A stretch of 64,000 nt of DNA from Linnemannia hyalina (Eukaryota > Mortierellomycota > Mortierellomycetes > Mortierellales > Mortierellaceae), in NCBI GenBank assembly GCA_019671135.1, contig JAHRHY010000004.1, positions 1,116,001-1,180,000 on the forward strand, in the 5' to 3' direction. The notes below the pieces were generated by a model that worked only from the letters and a program-made list of their open reading frames with translations, had not been told where the DNA came from and made no database searches. Both the position numbers and the translations under genes were made by a program. Numbering within the stretch: the first letter of the stretch is position 1; every line of letters starts with the position of its first letter. This document shows positions 42,833-54,716 of the stretch, piece after piece.

Positions 42833-43523
42833 GATCGAATCACATACAATGAAAGGAAAAAACAAGAATAATAACAGCAAACATGCAATCATCTAGAGAC
42901 AATCCGCTTCTTGAACATGTGTGTGTGTGCCTGACATGGCTTTGTTTGTGATCCAGAGGTGTTGGACAAGACGGACAAAGTACAGTATTTGGCGTGCATT
43001 TATCATGCAACTCTTCGCAAGCATGCAAATTCGTGAAAGGCGCTTGTTTCTTTTCAAGCAGACAAGGGGTTTGTTTCGTGCTCTAAAAACCGATGCGATT
43101 GTGAGAAAGTATTCCAGCTTGTGTGAGATAGACATGGCGCACGGTCGCAATAATGGTCCAATATGTTTCTAATTCGTGTCGTTAGATCAAGCAATCAACG
43201 TCCGTTAAGGGTCGCACAAAGGACAGAGTACTGTTCCTTTCCCTGCTTGCCGTTTCATCATCACACCCATCCTTTTTCTCTTATTACCATAAAACACATT
43301 TCACCATCGACATCCTTGTCATCTCGTTCCCTCCGCACCTCTCCTTCCTTCAACTCCCCCACTCAAAAGGAGCCTACCGCGCTCTGACATCTCTGGTCCT
43401 CCGAATCAGACAACCGATCGTCTCTCCACCACCCTGCTTTGTTACATCGCACCACTTTAAACCGTCCGGTTCAACTGCCCTGATCAGCCAATTGCTCATC
43501 CCCCTTGCCCTGCCTACGTCAAG
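42833..43523. other. intergenic, pam17 to the ZIP gene
   Basis: C/T-rich leader before the ZIP gene (43230-43520). No gene recognised. Confidence 0.6.
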
Positions 43524-44849
43524 ATGGATCCTTTTTTCAGTCTCATCCTGCTATGCATCGCCATGTTGGTCGCCTCCTTCCTAGCAGGAAACGTCCCTCT
43601 CTCCTTCCACCTCTCAGAAGACCGTCTCAAGCTCATCTCTAATTTCGGTGTTGGGCTCCTTGTCGGAACATCGCTCGTCGTTATCATCCCTGAGGGCGTC
43701 GAGACTCTCTACAGCACTCCCAAGCCAGCTAAGTCGCCCTCAGCGCAGCTTCCTCCGCCGTCAGGAATCAATGGCCACAACAATCCTATCAAGCGTGCAT
43801 TCGTCCTCCCTGACACCGTCGCCGCCGATGCTACTAGATTGACCAAGCGCCAGGATGACTTTGTCGTCTTTTCTGCTGACCACCCTTCCCTTGCCAGTGA
43901 TTCCTTCTTGCAAAGAGAGGAGGCTAAGGCTACTTCATTCGAGGACAACATGGCAGCAACTCTTGTGGAGGGCCGCGCATCCATTGCCAAGCGCCAGGAG
44001 GTTGGAGAAGAGGAAGGTGCCATTGCACAAAAACCCGTAGAGCAGGAGCAGGAGGAGGATATTGACAACGACAGTGAACGTCAGAATGCTGGACATGCCG
44101 ACGACGTCGGTGAGGGAGAGGAGGAAGAGGAAGAGGACGATGCGCACAAGTACATTGGTCTGGCCTTGTTGTCGGGATTCATCCTGATGTTCTTGATTGA
44201 CCAGATGGGCCCAACTCATGCTCACGGCCACAACAACCACGTCTCTGTCGCCGATTTCACGGAACTGCACAACCTTCAGCTGGACGACAACAATATTCGG
44301 ATGCCTTCGGCTGCAGGAATGAACGCCGGTGGCGGAAAGAAGCGTGGTAACCCCATCACTATCGGATTGGTCGTTCATGCCGCTGCAGATGGAATTGCTT
44401 TGGGTGCCTCTGCTTCCCGTCCGGAGTTGCGCTTCATTGTCTTCCTTGCCATCATGTTGCACAAGGCCCCTGCCGCTTTCGGACTGTCGACTGTGTTGTT
44501 GCAACATGGATTCTCTCGTCGCCAGACTCGCCAGCAGGTCGGCATCTTTTCCCTCGCTGCTCCTATCGGCGCCCTTCTGACCTACATTTTCATCCAGCTC
44601 AGCGGCCATCGCGAGGAGGCTTCGTTGCACTGGTGGACCGGCATACTGCTTTTGTTCTCAGGAGGCACGTTCCTGTATGTGGCCATGCATGTGATGTCCG
44701 AGATGAACAACGCGGAATCGAGCTCTGGGTCGAATGGATATAGCGTTGGAGGTGCTGGCGGAGACAAGGGTCTTTCGGTGGTGGGCGTTCTCTGTGTTGT
44801 TGGAGGCATGATTGTGCCTTTGATCCTCTCGGTCGACCATGAACATTAG
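43524..44849 (+). CDS. ZIP9/Atx2-type divalent metal transporter (441 aa)
   Basis: ZIP (SLC39) family, subfamily of human ZIP9 and yeast Atx2, which move zinc or manganese at Golgi/secretory membranes. Single exon, ATG 43524. TM1 (ILLCIAMLVASFLAGNVPLS) and TM2 (NFGVGLLVGTSLVVIIPEGV) are followed by a loop of about 130 residues, acidic and low in conservation. TM3 (YIGLALLSGFILMFLIDQM) is followed by the His-rich GPTHAHGHNNH. TM4 carries the metal site HAAADG (His285, Asp289) and TM5 carries HKAPAAFGL (His313), the HKAP form specific to the ZIP9 group instead of the usual HExPHE. TM6-8 follow (IFSLAAPIGALLTYIFIQ, WWTGILLLFSGGTFLYVAMH, SVVGVLCVVGGMIVPLILS). The long loop has many KR sites. Which metal is moved cannot be read from sequence. 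Confidence 0.92.
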   Translation: MDPFFSLILLCIAMLVASFLAGNVPLSFHLSEDRLKLISNFGVGLLVGTSLVVIIPEGVETLYSTPKPAKSPSAQLPPPSGINGHNNPIKRAFVLPDTVAADATRLTKRQDDFVVFSADHPSLASDSFLQREEAKATSFEDNMAATLVEGRASIAKRQEVGEEEGAIAQKPVEQEQEEDIDNDSERQNAGHADDVGEGEEEEEEDDAHKYIGLALLSGFILMFLIDQMGPTHAHGHNNHVSVADFTELHNLQLDDNNIRMPSAAGMNAGGGKKRGNPITIGLVVHAAADGIALGASASRPELRFIVFLAIMLHKAPAAFGLSTVLLQHGFSRRQTRQQVGIFSLAAPIGALLTYIFIQLSGHREEASLHWWTGILLLFSGGTFLYVAMHVMSEMNNAESSSGSNGYSVGGAGGDKGLSVVGVLCVVGGMIVPLILSVDHEH

Positions 44850-44889
44850 ACAAAAGCAATCACCCTAGAAGTTATACCCCTTTTTCGCC

Positions 44890-44942
44890 TTTTTTTCTTC
44901 ATATTTTTCTTCATATTTTTCTTCATATTTTTCTTCGTATCT
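44890..44942 (+). repeat. 12-bp tandem repeat in the ZIP gene 3' region
   Basis: About four copies of a TTTTTCTTCATA unit, the last one changed to TTTTTCTTCGTA. Confidence 0.85.
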
Positions 44943-45125
44943 TTCTCTCTCTGTTCTTTTTTTTCCTTTTGTATTTCATGCATCGAACTTTCATAAAAAC
45001 TTGTTGTTGTTGTATTGAACACATGGCTTTTTAATACTCGTAGTATGCTGTCTTTTGAGGGCGGTCGAGTTTCCGTCCTACTACCCGATATGAAATGCGA
45101 TCCTAATGTCCTAATGATCCTTCCT

Positions 45126-45731
45126 TTATGCGTAGGGCATCAAGCGACGCAAGTGCTTCGACTGGCGAGGAGTGGCGTAGGAGGCAATACCGGCCTTGTT
45201 AAGACGACCGCGATCCATGCCAGTGTTGATGTGGCGTTTTCCTGATCTCCAGTGCTTGAACTTTCCTGAGGGGAGGGCAACGAATCTATTTTGTCGTTGG
45301 AAAGGGAGAAACGGTCAGTAAGTGTCAAAATACATCGACACTATCCCTGTGTATACAGGATCCATGTTCTACTTGGTTCTTAATCGCAAGGGAAAGCCTT
45401 CAAAAGCAAGGCAATTGGTTAAAGTACCTCTTCTTGGCGGAAGAGTTGGTCTTGAGCTTGTAACTCATGTGACGGACGGCGTTGCAGAGGATAGAGGTGG
45501 CGGGGGAGGCGGCAGCCGGTAATGATGAAGCGGGGCGGGACACTGCTGCAAAGACTGTGGACTTGAGAGGGCTCCAGGCGAGGGCTAGTTTTTTTTGTGG
45601 AACGAAGTCAGGTGGGTTTGTTGTCAGTCCCTGAATTCATCCACTGACTCCTGTGTTTATCCTGTAGAAAATATGATGCCGTTTTCTGTCGCTCGCCTCG
45701 TACCCATTGTTGATCGAATGAAGGATGCCAT
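45126..45731 (-). CDS. Mitochondrial large-subunit ribosomal protein bL35m (114 aa)
   Basis: Three exons on the minus strand, 45731-45704 (28 nt, MASFIRSTM), 45584-45428 and 45285-45126; introns GT-AG and in phase, 345 nt in total. Short presequence-like N-terminus rich in Ser, Ala and Arg (residues 1-50). Then the bL35 core: MSYKLKTNSSAKKRF, a short loop (VALPSG), KFKHWRSGKRHINTGM and a basic C-terminus (RLNKAGIASYATPRQSKHL). KxKTxSxAKKRF and KxKxxxxGKRH are the bL35 signature. It sits in the mitoribosome 54S subunit. The small gene is easily missed because each exon is under 55 codons. Confidence 0.9.
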
Positions 45732-46254
45732 GGTATATATGTCTGATGTCTGTGTATGTGAGAGGATTAGACGATGTAGGAGCTGATCCCTTTTGTTTGT
45801 GCCTGCCAGGTCCGAGAAATTATTTGCGGAAATAAAGCTCCAGCCAACATTTGTGACTTCGAAATGTTTCAATGGAGAGGAAATAAGGGAACGAAGCTTG
45901 AAATGTATTCCCTCCCGCCCTTTGCCACAACCGCATCCTCTTTTTTTTGTTTGTATCGTACTAACACTTCATATCCATCGATTGGCCATTCTCACCCACA
46001 ACCCCACACCCATACACCTGCACGAAACACGTCGAACCGCACCCGCCCACCCTTGTCCAATCCCCCAAAAGCTTGTCGCGTTCTTATTCTTTTCTGGGCA
46101 TTGTACCATACTTGTATTCTCTTTCACCTCTTGCTTGCCGCCGCCCTCCAACAATTTTAGGTTGGCGTTTCCTTCTCTCTTCAACGACCGCACGTTTTTT
46201 TGTTTTCTCCCGGGGTGGTGAAATAATATCGGACCTAATTAAATCCCTTGGGAC
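45732..46254. other. divergent promoter, bL35m / coiled-coil gene
   Basis: Bidirectional promoter region. No other gene recognised. Confidence 0.6.
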
Positions 46255-48511
46255 ATGTGGGATCCTGCATCCAATGACCCCTCCGCACAGCAGCAGCAGC
46301 AGCAGCAGCAGCAGCGATCGTCCGATCTAACGACCCACCTAACTACCGCGGCCGCCAACGCCACCACCGATCGTGGTCGCCATACCCTGCATACCTTTGA
46401 GGTGAAGCAACCACAAGATGTCCCTGTCACGCAACATGAACCCGCAACAGACCTGCTGAGGTACGATGATGGCCACTCGTCGTCCTATCAGCAAGTGTAC
46501 CCTTTGCCATCAAGCCAGGGCGGTATCAGCGGGCCCTCATATCAAGCGACAGGGCTGCCACCACCATCGTCGTCGTCCAATGGGTCATTCGCCCCAGGAC
46601 TTTTATCAATCATACCGCAAAAGACGATTATCGTCCATACTGTTGGACCCAACTCACACCAATCCCAAGTGCTAGGCGGCATCGGCCGCTCCTACCTCAA
46701 CAAGCCTAATAATATACCTATGGAGATCGACACTATCGGCTCATCTCCTCAGCACAGTCCGGTCTTGGGCCCTGAACATACATACGACGATAATCAACTA
46801 CCATTTCCCAATGAGCCAAGACCTTCACCACAACCGCCATCATCGGAAACTGCGCCATTACTACCACCTCCGCAGGTATCAGTGCCACAGCAACGCTACC
46901 CACAGGATCAATATTCGCCTACATCATCTCCCACGCCAGCACTAGCACGATCGTCGTCAATGTCGCCACCCACGAGCTCGCGCGACGCATCTCCCTGTAT
47001 CGCACGACTGTCGATCCCCGCGAGTCATTTGTCGCTCTTTAATGAAGCCATCAAGAGTCTACCAGATCCTGACCTCAAGATCCGAAAAAAGACTGTCCGG
47101 TTCAACAAGAATACTTCGCCACCAAGATCTGAGCACAGGCATGAGCGGAGGTAATTATTGTGCTTGATAAATTTAACATTTTTTGTTCTGTTGCACGAAC
47201 TCGAAAGGAGCATGGTACTTATCGCCTTGTTCTTTCATTTTTTTGTGCTATTGGCTGATGAATCATAGTCAAGCAGAGAGTTATGGATCGTATTCCCCAA
47301 GCAGCAAGTCATCATCAACATCAACATCATCATCACACGCGGTGTCTTCGAAGTCGACCTCTGGCAGCACGAAAGGGTCGAGCTTACAACTTCAGATCGT
47401 GGAAAAGGACCCAGAAGAGCGAATGGCCGAACTCATGGAACTCAAGCAAATGAAGTACGCAGCGTTTGTCTCTTTTTATTACCGGATTACTGTCCTACAA
47501 AAAATATCACCTCTCGTCTTACGTTATATTAACATTGTCACACCGCTACCATTTGTTTTAACTAGGATAAGACAGGAGGATTTGCTGCATTTAAAGGACC
47601 AGGTTTTCCAGACGGGCCAGAATCTAGAAGAGAAGCAGACGATTCTGGATGAAGTCCGGGCAGAACGGAAGATGCTTCATTCAGAACTGAACCGATACAT
47701 CCTCATGGTCAAACAAGTCCAAAAGGACCTTGAGCTCGTACGTTTTTGCAGTTTATTTTTCTTCTTTGCACAACATCTGAAGGGCGACCATGTGATTGAA
47801 TGGTTGTTTCTAACAATACATACCTCTCTTCACCGTATTCTCCTCTCTACCTCTTCTTCGACAACACCCTCCGAATAGGCGACGAATGCAGAGACTCAAC
47901 TGACAAAGGAACGAGACCAACTCTCACAGTATCTGACCCAACTCCGCGACCACGATTTCAAGGTCCTGAAGGAAGAAGTCGACCAACTGCGATCAAAGAA
48001 AGGCCTGCGACCACTACCAAGTCTTGAACAGGAACAGGAAGAGGTTATGGGGCGGTACCTGGAAGAACGACGTGGACAATGGCGCGAAGATGGAGTTCTT
48101 CAGGACTCTCCATCAGCTTCTTCGTCACATCAGTCTTCTTTGACCGCTGCCGCCTCAACAGGTGACACAGCTAGTCATAGATATGGAGCTGGCTCCTCTT
48201 CGTCTATTTCTTCCGCGGCTGCAGCAGCAACCAACTCAAGATCTTCTCGTACACCAAGCAGCTCTTCAACAACTGTAGGAGGGCCATCAACATCTCGAAG
48301 CAGGGACAGGGACAAGACCGAGAGCAGCCGGCCAAACAGAATACACCAGTCCTCTTCGTCCTCCTCAAGCAAATCCAAACATGAATCCTCGAGTCGCCAC
48401 AACAGCAGGTCATCATCGAGACGGCAGAGTAGCCGCAGCAGGAGTAGCAGCCCTCCAGCCATCTCATCATCATCCAGAGACGAACGGTCCAAAAAACGTT
48501 CGCGGTACTGA
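46255..48511 (+). CDS. Coiled-coil protein with Ser/Arg-rich tail (628 aa)
   Basis: Four exons: 46255-47150, 47269-47454, 47566-47737 and 47879-48511, all GT-AG and in phase. Residues 1-300: disordered, with nine Gln near the N-terminus (MWDPASNDPSAQ, then Q9), many Pro/Ser. A conserved-looking block near 260-290 reads IARLSIPASHLSLFNEAI, SLPDPDLKIRKKTVRF. Exons 2-4 encode a coiled coil (about 345-480: ERMAELMELKQMK, VFQTGQNLEEKQTILDEVRA, KERDQLSQYLTQLRDHDF). The C-terminus is rich in Ser and Arg with KHESSSRHNSRSSSRRQSSR, an SR-type tail often found in splicing or nuclear-speckle proteins. No domain family recognised; a nuclear role is inference from the tail. Confidence 0.75.
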
Positions 48512-48739
48512 ACTCCTTTTGTCGCCAACCCCCACAATAAACCACCCTTTGACCATTCTCCTTCGTACAAAACATTCAATGCCAAGCATACAAAGATAAA
48601 ACGCAAAAAAAAAAAGAATATTCAAGTAGACCCAGTTTATTTATCACATACTCCTCCTCCCGCAAAGGAGACGAAGTGCTGCTTCAAAAACAAAAGGTGC
48701 AGTATTATTTTTCCATCGTTATATTAGAACAAAGGAAAT

Positions 48740-49757
48740 TTAAGCCTCAGTCTTGGCAATGATGTCAGAGTCACCGGCATCAGTGATGGAGAGGACACCG
48801 ACACTATTAGAAAGGAGAAGCAAAGGAGAAGAGCGCACACGAATTAGTTTAACTGTCATTAAGAAAAGCATATGATGCGAAAAATCATACAAAAAAACGC
48901 GTAAATGTCAATGAAAAACTTACCGGAAGTACTTTCCGCAGGCGGTACCGAGCTCGACGTTGGTGCCAGTGTAGTGGTGGACACCGGTCTTGGACAACAT
49001 GGCGTAGTACTCAATCTCCGACTTGCGAAGAGGGGGGCAGTTACCAGAGAGGATGACCAACTTGGCTAATTATTGAGGTTCCCCGAACCAATGTCATATC
49101 GAAAAGATGATAACAATGAAGCAAAAAACGCACAATAATAGCCCCCGCAAATGCATCAAGGAAGTGATTGAAAGTAGCAGACAACCAACGATGTCAAGGG
49201 GAAGAGGATAAGGGTAGAGAAAGAAAAATAGGTATTGGTGAGAAAAAAAGTCTTTGGGACGTTCTCAGCCCTTGCGAGCTCCAGTCACCAAAAGAAGGGT
49301 ATTGGCTTGTCCGAGGACAGGATAAGGGGGACGAATGAAAAAATGTGCAGGGAAAAAGACCCTGGGCCAGGGAAGCGAATGAGCGAGAATGTCACCCAAA
49401 CCCTGAATGTCAAAATTCATGGATCTGAATGAGAATCCCGATCAAAACATCATCCCTTGTCGTCGCGTGCCTGTGAACGTCCTGATAATGTCGCCGCCGT
49501 CCTGGTAGTGTCGCCATAGAAAGAATTGTATCCCTCGGTACAAGCCAATTGTAGAAAAAAAAAGGTGAACACCGCAAAAAATAAGTCAAAACTACCATTG
49601 AGACGTATGAAGAGAGGAGCCACTTACACTTTCCAAGACGGAGAGTCTTGAGGGTGGACTTGTAACCGAGCTGGTACTTGCCGGACTTCATGACAAGAGC
49701 CAAACGAGAGTTGATACCCTCACCGGACTTAACCTTCTTCTTGTTGATAGGGGCCAT
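48740..49757 (-). CDS. RPL30: Large-subunit ribosomal protein eL30 (111 aa)
   Basis: Three exons on the minus strand: 49757-49628, 49065-48924 and 48803-48740, GT-AG, 336 nt. Cytosolic 60S ribosomal protein eL30 of the L7Ae/L30e fold. Sequence blocks: [77 protein letters not shown] and a C-terminus ending [22 protein letters not shown]. Near-identical in layout to yeast and human eL30. In yeast eL30 represses splicing of its own pre-mRNA by binding a kink-turn near the first intron; that was not examined here. Confidence 0.96.
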
Positions 49758-50150
49758 TGCTGAATATTTCTATTGTGGGTGAATGTCGAGAAGGGATGAT
49801 GGGTAGGTCCATGAGTTAATAAAGGTTGATCCTTGATCATTCCCGAGTGAGTTGATCCTTTTCCGTTCTTTGTTGACAGCAGTGCCAAGGAAGGTCCTGA
49901 GTAAACGCTGGAAATAGTCCTAGATCCGCAGGTAGTGGTGCATACCAAGTCTGATGGAATTGAGAGAGAGAAGGATCCTAATCTCCTCAACATCAAAAAC
50001 TTTTATGAGGAACAAATAGTCGTTGCTCACCCTTAATTTAATCACGTGCCATTATGCTAACCCAAGACAAAAGAAAAAAAAGACAAAAAGCGAGAGGCAT
50101 GAAAAATGCCAATTATTGGTTGCTCCTCCTGAGGGATCATGAGAAACTAT
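49758..50150. other. intergenic, eL30 promoter / GATA gene 3' region
   Basis: Both genes are on the minus strand. No other gene recognised. Confidence 0.6.
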
Positions 50151-52487
50151 CTACTTTCTAAAGGTGGGGGTTACAGTGTTCGGAAACAAGGTGACAGGGC
50201 GGTGCTGCCCATTCCACTTCTTGTTGTACTGTCCGCATGCATTGCACAGCTTTTCGTTGCGCACGCCCAACCGCCAGATAGCTACACATCACAATAAAAG
50301 AGAAGTGACACGTTGATAAGAATGCACAGTCGATCAACCAAACATCAGTTGCGAACACAACATCAGATATCGAAAAAAGAAACTTACGCGAGACAAGAGT
50401 GCCGCAGTTGGCGCACGGAATTTGTGAGTCGTTTCGCCTCCAGTGAGAGGGTGTTCCTCCTGATACGGTGACGAGAGTGTGAAAGTTCTTCTTGAAGGTA
50501 ACGTCGCCATTGGCACTGACCTGCAGTGGCGCTGCCGGCGCGGATGTGGATGATGTGATGGTCGTGGTGGTCGTCGAGCGCGGTCGTGAGTACGTCTTTT
50601 GATGTGTTGGCTGTTGAGGAACAGAATATGCGTGATGCGTTGGCTGGGGGACATTGGGGTAACCTCCTGTCATGTTAACATGAGGCGAGACGCTAACGGA
50701 AGGTATAATAGTGGTAGGTGGCAATGGCCGCTTGTGGCCTACGGGATTATGAACAGGATATCCTGTAGCGGTTGGGGGAAGTCCATTGCGAGTCGAGTTG
50801 GACGGGAAGGCGAATGGCTTTGTTGCTGGCAGGGCTCCGACAAATGATGGGTCCTTGTAAGGGATTCGCCTCATAGCATCTCCGATCGCTTCCGGTGTAA
50901 CAAGACTAGAAGGTGCAATTTGATTTGCCATATTCAACAACGAGTTGCGCAATGTTGCCGCTACAGTGAGAAATAGAGAAAAAAAGGTGGAAATGATCAG
51001 TCCCAGTGAAACTACTACCAACTTCACGCCATCAATCAGATCTAGAGAACGCTGACTTACCAATCTCAATCTCGCGAGCTCCAACCGTTTGGTCCTTGGA
51101 TCCGAATCTATCCTCCTGCAGCTTGTAAAGCTCGTAGAGAAAGGTTGCATTCCGCTGAATTGCTTCCACAGGCGACAAATCTTCTTGGTCTGCTTTGGAA
51201 GCCTTGGCGATCTGCAGCAAACCCTTGACATCCAGTCCATCGTTTGAAAGGAAGGTCAAGTCTGCCTCCTTCAGGTCTGCGACCTTTTCCTGATCTTGGT
51301 ATTGCTTGGCGATATCCAAAATGCTGGTGAGCTGTGTCTTTGCCGTCCGTTGTTCCTCCGTCTCCTTGGCTGTCTTGGACAACCTGTTGGCATATTTTGC
51401 TTGGAGTGCAGTATATGCTGTAGCCGTGTCCTCTGCATTCAGCTCGGCATTGGATGAATCGATGAATGGTGCAAATGATGTGAATGGCGTGTACTTGCAA
51501 TACTCGACTATGTATCAGAGAAGTATGTCGACGGTTAAAATTTACAGCTTTCACAATGCTTACAAAAAAAAGTAAATGCACCCCCAGCGTCCTAGTCAAT
51601 CCGCGCGCTGAATCACCTTACCTCCAGAAGTCTTCTTTTTTTCCTGATCTGTAAGACGTGGCATAGGCCGTGGTTTGGTGTTGATATCGTGCAGTGTTGG
51701 TGGGTTGGTGGCTGATGCTGTGGGGACAATGACAGACTTGGCCACATCTGGCTCCAGACTGTCTTCCTTGACGCCAGCCTTGCTCGAAAACACAAAGCCC
51801 TCAGGACCTCTCTGGAAAAGCGCAACCTTCCCACTCCGCTCTGGTGCTACTGCCTGACTTTCCTCCCGTGACCGGACCTTCTTGCCATGCGAACGAATGG
51901 TGTAATGAGATTTGTCACTGACAAGAGCTGAGACGAGTTGAAGGAGCTTCTGGGCGTGCTCCTTTTTTTCTGGTGATTGGGCGTTGGTGGTAATCGCGTG
52001 CTGGCAGATCTTGGTAAAGTCATCCTATTGTCAGAGACATATGAGAGTTGTTGGTTTTAGTCCGCTTGTTGTGTGCATCCTCAATAGCTACCCTGAATAG
52101 TCTCGTTCAACGCTTTACCTTGAACGCGAAAACGTTGGTGTATTGTGCATCTCCAAGTTTGGATCGAATGGTGGCGACAGAGATTTCGGCAGACTCTCCA
52201 TTGATGTTCGCTGGGACGACGGCCGTCAAAACGTTGTGCTTGTCCAAGCTCTGGGCAACGCGCAAGATGCTGGCGAGGGTGTCGTTGAATTCCACTTGAG
52301 TAACCTCTGTGTTCTTTTGTGGCAAGCTACTGCCGGTTTCCGTGGCATCTCCAGTCTTTGGCCGCTTGGGCTCTGTTGTGAGGGCAATTGATCCTGGTCC
52401 TTCGGGGAGAGGCGAAGGGTGTGATTTTCGCTTCTTGTCCCCCTCTGCTACTGTGTGAGTTCCGTTGACACTTGTTGTCTCAGCCAT
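50151..52487 (-). CDS. GATA-type zinc-finger protein (640 aa)
   Basis: Five exons on the minus strand: 52487-52119, 52024-51622, 51507-51061, 50960-50388 and 50281-50151; all GT-AG, in phase, 1923 nt. One C-terminal GATA finger: C589-x2-C592-x17-C610-x2-C613, reading CANCGTLVSPIWR, then LCNACGQYNKKW. The -SPIWR- and LCNACG blocks match the GATA class (TPxWR), and the last intron splits the finger after its first Cys pair. Upstream parts: a basic N-terminus (KKRKSHPSPLPEG), a helical region (NDTLASILRVAQSL, DKHNVLTAVVPANINGESAE), a second helical region of about 150 residues (YTALQAKYANRLSKTAKETE) and a Pro/Ser/Thr-rich linker. The helical parts were not recognised. Role: DNA-binding or chromatin-complex protein; target unknown. 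Confidence 0.85.
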
Positions 52488-53104
52488 GGTCCGTCAGTTG
52501 TGTAGATCGATCGAAAGCTAAGCATTTTAAGAAATAGTTTAATTGTTAAGAAACGGTGTACCTGAGACGAACAAACCATCGGTACTTTGTGGTCGCGTCC
52601 CTCCCCTTTCCAGGCGAAACAGAGCATAAGGGTTCCCTCTACCTCAAAAATGCAAGGTTTGTCCAAATCAACGCTCCTAAGCCATTATTACCATTGTACT
52701 CCTGGCACCCTCTTTAGTATCGTATCACAACCAAACCTGCGCACACCCTTTTGTTCTGCCCCCTCTCCTCCCCAGTTTTGTTCTGAACCATCGACTACTC
52801 CTGTTTGCTCTGTATAAAAAATAAAAAATATTTGCCTACCTGTAAGGCAATCGTTCGTGGTGAGTGTAGATGTGACGAGAGGGATGGGTGAGGGGTTGAT
52901 AAAAAGAAGGATCCTTGAAGAGAGGAGACTGATCGAAGGGCGAGTGAGACTGAAGTATACAGAGAGAGAGTGGAGAGAATGGTAAATGGTTAGGCGCTCG
53001 TGATGGTCAGCCAGCACGAGCGCCCAACCATTTGCCATTCTTTTTTGCGAATTGAAACGTCACGGGATGAATTTATATCGCAGCTATTATTTTAATTTCT
53101 CATC
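52488..53104. other. intergenic between GATA gene and guanine deaminase
   Basis: 5' region of the GATA gene and 3' region of the guanine deaminase gene, with the long hairpin at 52977-53040. No other gene recognised. Confidence 0.6.
52977..53040. repeat. 26-bp near-perfect hairpin with 12-nt loop
   Basis: Left arm 52977-53002, loop 53003-53014, right arm 53015-53040. The arms match as reverse complements at 24 of 26 positions: one of the two differences is a G-U wobble in plus-strand RNA, the other an A-C mismatch. The core of each arm is GGCGCTCGTG / CACGAGCGCC. A run of six T follows (53041-53046 region). It starts 65 bp beyond the stop of the guanine deaminase gene (transcribed minus), within its likely 3' UTR, and about 490 bp upstream of the GATA gene ATG. 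Confidence 0.9.
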
Positions 53105-54716
53105 TCAAACATCGGGAAGGCGGACCTCCTTGCCCTGGACATACACCTTCTCGTTGTTGCGGTCGTCCCCAACAAAGAGATACTTCTCAAACTTGGTGCA
53201 GATCGTGTCGTGCTCAAAAACATCCAGCGGCGAGTACTTTGCTGCGGTGTTGACCAAGATCGCGTCAAACTCCTTCCCAACCACAAAATTGCCAATCGTG
53301 TCCTCCAGTTCCATAACGCGTGCTCCTCCTACGGTTGCGAGATAGAAGAGCTCAGGGACCAAAAGTGAGTCGGCAGGGCTCCTTGCGATTGAACAGGTTC
53401 TTGCCGTCCGGAAGGCATCCAAGATGGAAGACGAGAACCCCCCAGCCACGTCCGTTCCCAATCCAACCTTGAGATCCATGTCCACCATCTTACGGACGTT
53501 CGCCAATCCTGACTTAATATTGAAGTTGGAGCTGGCACAATGCGAGACGCCCGCCCCCTTGTCCTTCATCAATTGCAGTTCCTCATCCTTCATGTGCACA
53601 CAATGCGCCATAATCGACCGGTGAGTGAGTAGTCCATGATCCGCGTAGACAGAGGTATAGTCGGTCGAGTTGGGGAATAAAGACTTGGTGAATTCGATCT
53701 CCTTCAAGTTCTCGCAGAGATGAGACTGGACAGGAATATCAAACTCGGCGGCCAGCTTTCCAAGCTCTGTCAAAAGGTCTGACGTGCACGAGATGGCGAA
53801 ACGGGGTGTGATGATTGGGGTCACCAGAGGCTTGGTATCGAAACCCTGGGCGTCGTTGATGGCGTTGACGTACTCAATAAAAGCCCTTGTGTCGGCGACG
53901 GAAGATTGTGTGGTTTCCTTCAAGAAGTCGGGTGAGTTTTGGTTCATGTTGACTTTGCCCACGTACGCTCGCTGACCCTGTTCCTCGATCACTTTGACGA
54001 GCTCTTTGGTCGCATCGAGATGGATAGTCGCGAACCAGCAGGCGGATGTTGTTCCATTGCGGAGGGAACGAGCCACTGCTTTTGTGTAGACGCGGCGAGC
54101 ATAGCTGGCATCCTTGAACTTGGCCTCGTGTGGGAATGTCAAGGTATCGAGCCATTCGAGGAGGGGAATATCGTGTCCGTTCCCGCAGTAGGCGAATTGC
54201 GGGGCGTGCTATCAGCATGATTATTTTATACAAAAAAAAGTGATCAGACACTCTGTCGACAGCAGCATTGACATGTCTCTGATACAATCGTTCCTTGACA
54301 ATAAGATCCCTACAATGTGCGAATCAACGAACCCGGGGATAACAAACTGGTCGTCGTTCAAAAGAACCACCTAGAGACAAAAAGAAGGTAAGCCTGGTTG
54401 GCTGCTGAAGCGGTGACAATGCAAGACGGAAACCTCCAACAATCCCTAACCTTTATCTTCGCGAACGACGGTGCTCAACAGGTGCCTTGCGCGGCGTTAG
54501 AAAGCTGAAAGAAGATGACTGTACCTTGTATTCCTCTACGCCATCAAGGGCGCCTCGAAACTGGTCCTTCGGCACATTCCTGACGATTTTTGCAATTCTT
54601 CCGTGAGCATCGACGAAGAGGAGGCCATTAGGAACATACTCGATTTCCTTGATAGACACGGAGTGGATAAAGGTCCCATAGAAGACTTTTGAAATAGAGG
54701 AAGCGAATGAGCTCAT
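53105..54716 (-). CDS. GUD1: Guanine deaminase (450 aa)
   Basis: Three exons on the minus strand: 54716-54525, 54370-54314 (57 nt) and 54208-53105, GT-AG, in phase. Converts guanine to xanthine in purine salvage/catabolism in the cytosol; zinc amidohydrolase superfamily. Motifs: GFVDSHI and, after the intron, HAPQFAYCGNGHD give the metal-binding HxH (His82, His84), split by the second intron; PLLEWLDTLTFPHEAKF; VQSHLCENLKE (third His); IMAHCVHMKDEELQ (fourth His); GAGVSHCASSNFN; and GLGTDVAGG (metal Asp). The small second exon is supported by the exact join of the HxH. Length fits the family (450-490 aa). A minus-strand hairpin lies just past the stop. Confidence 0.93.

Noticed and set aside
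43935..44630. Minus-strand frame of 231 codons inside the ZIP gene
   Set aside because: Antisense shadow of the transporter; no start context or protein-like content.
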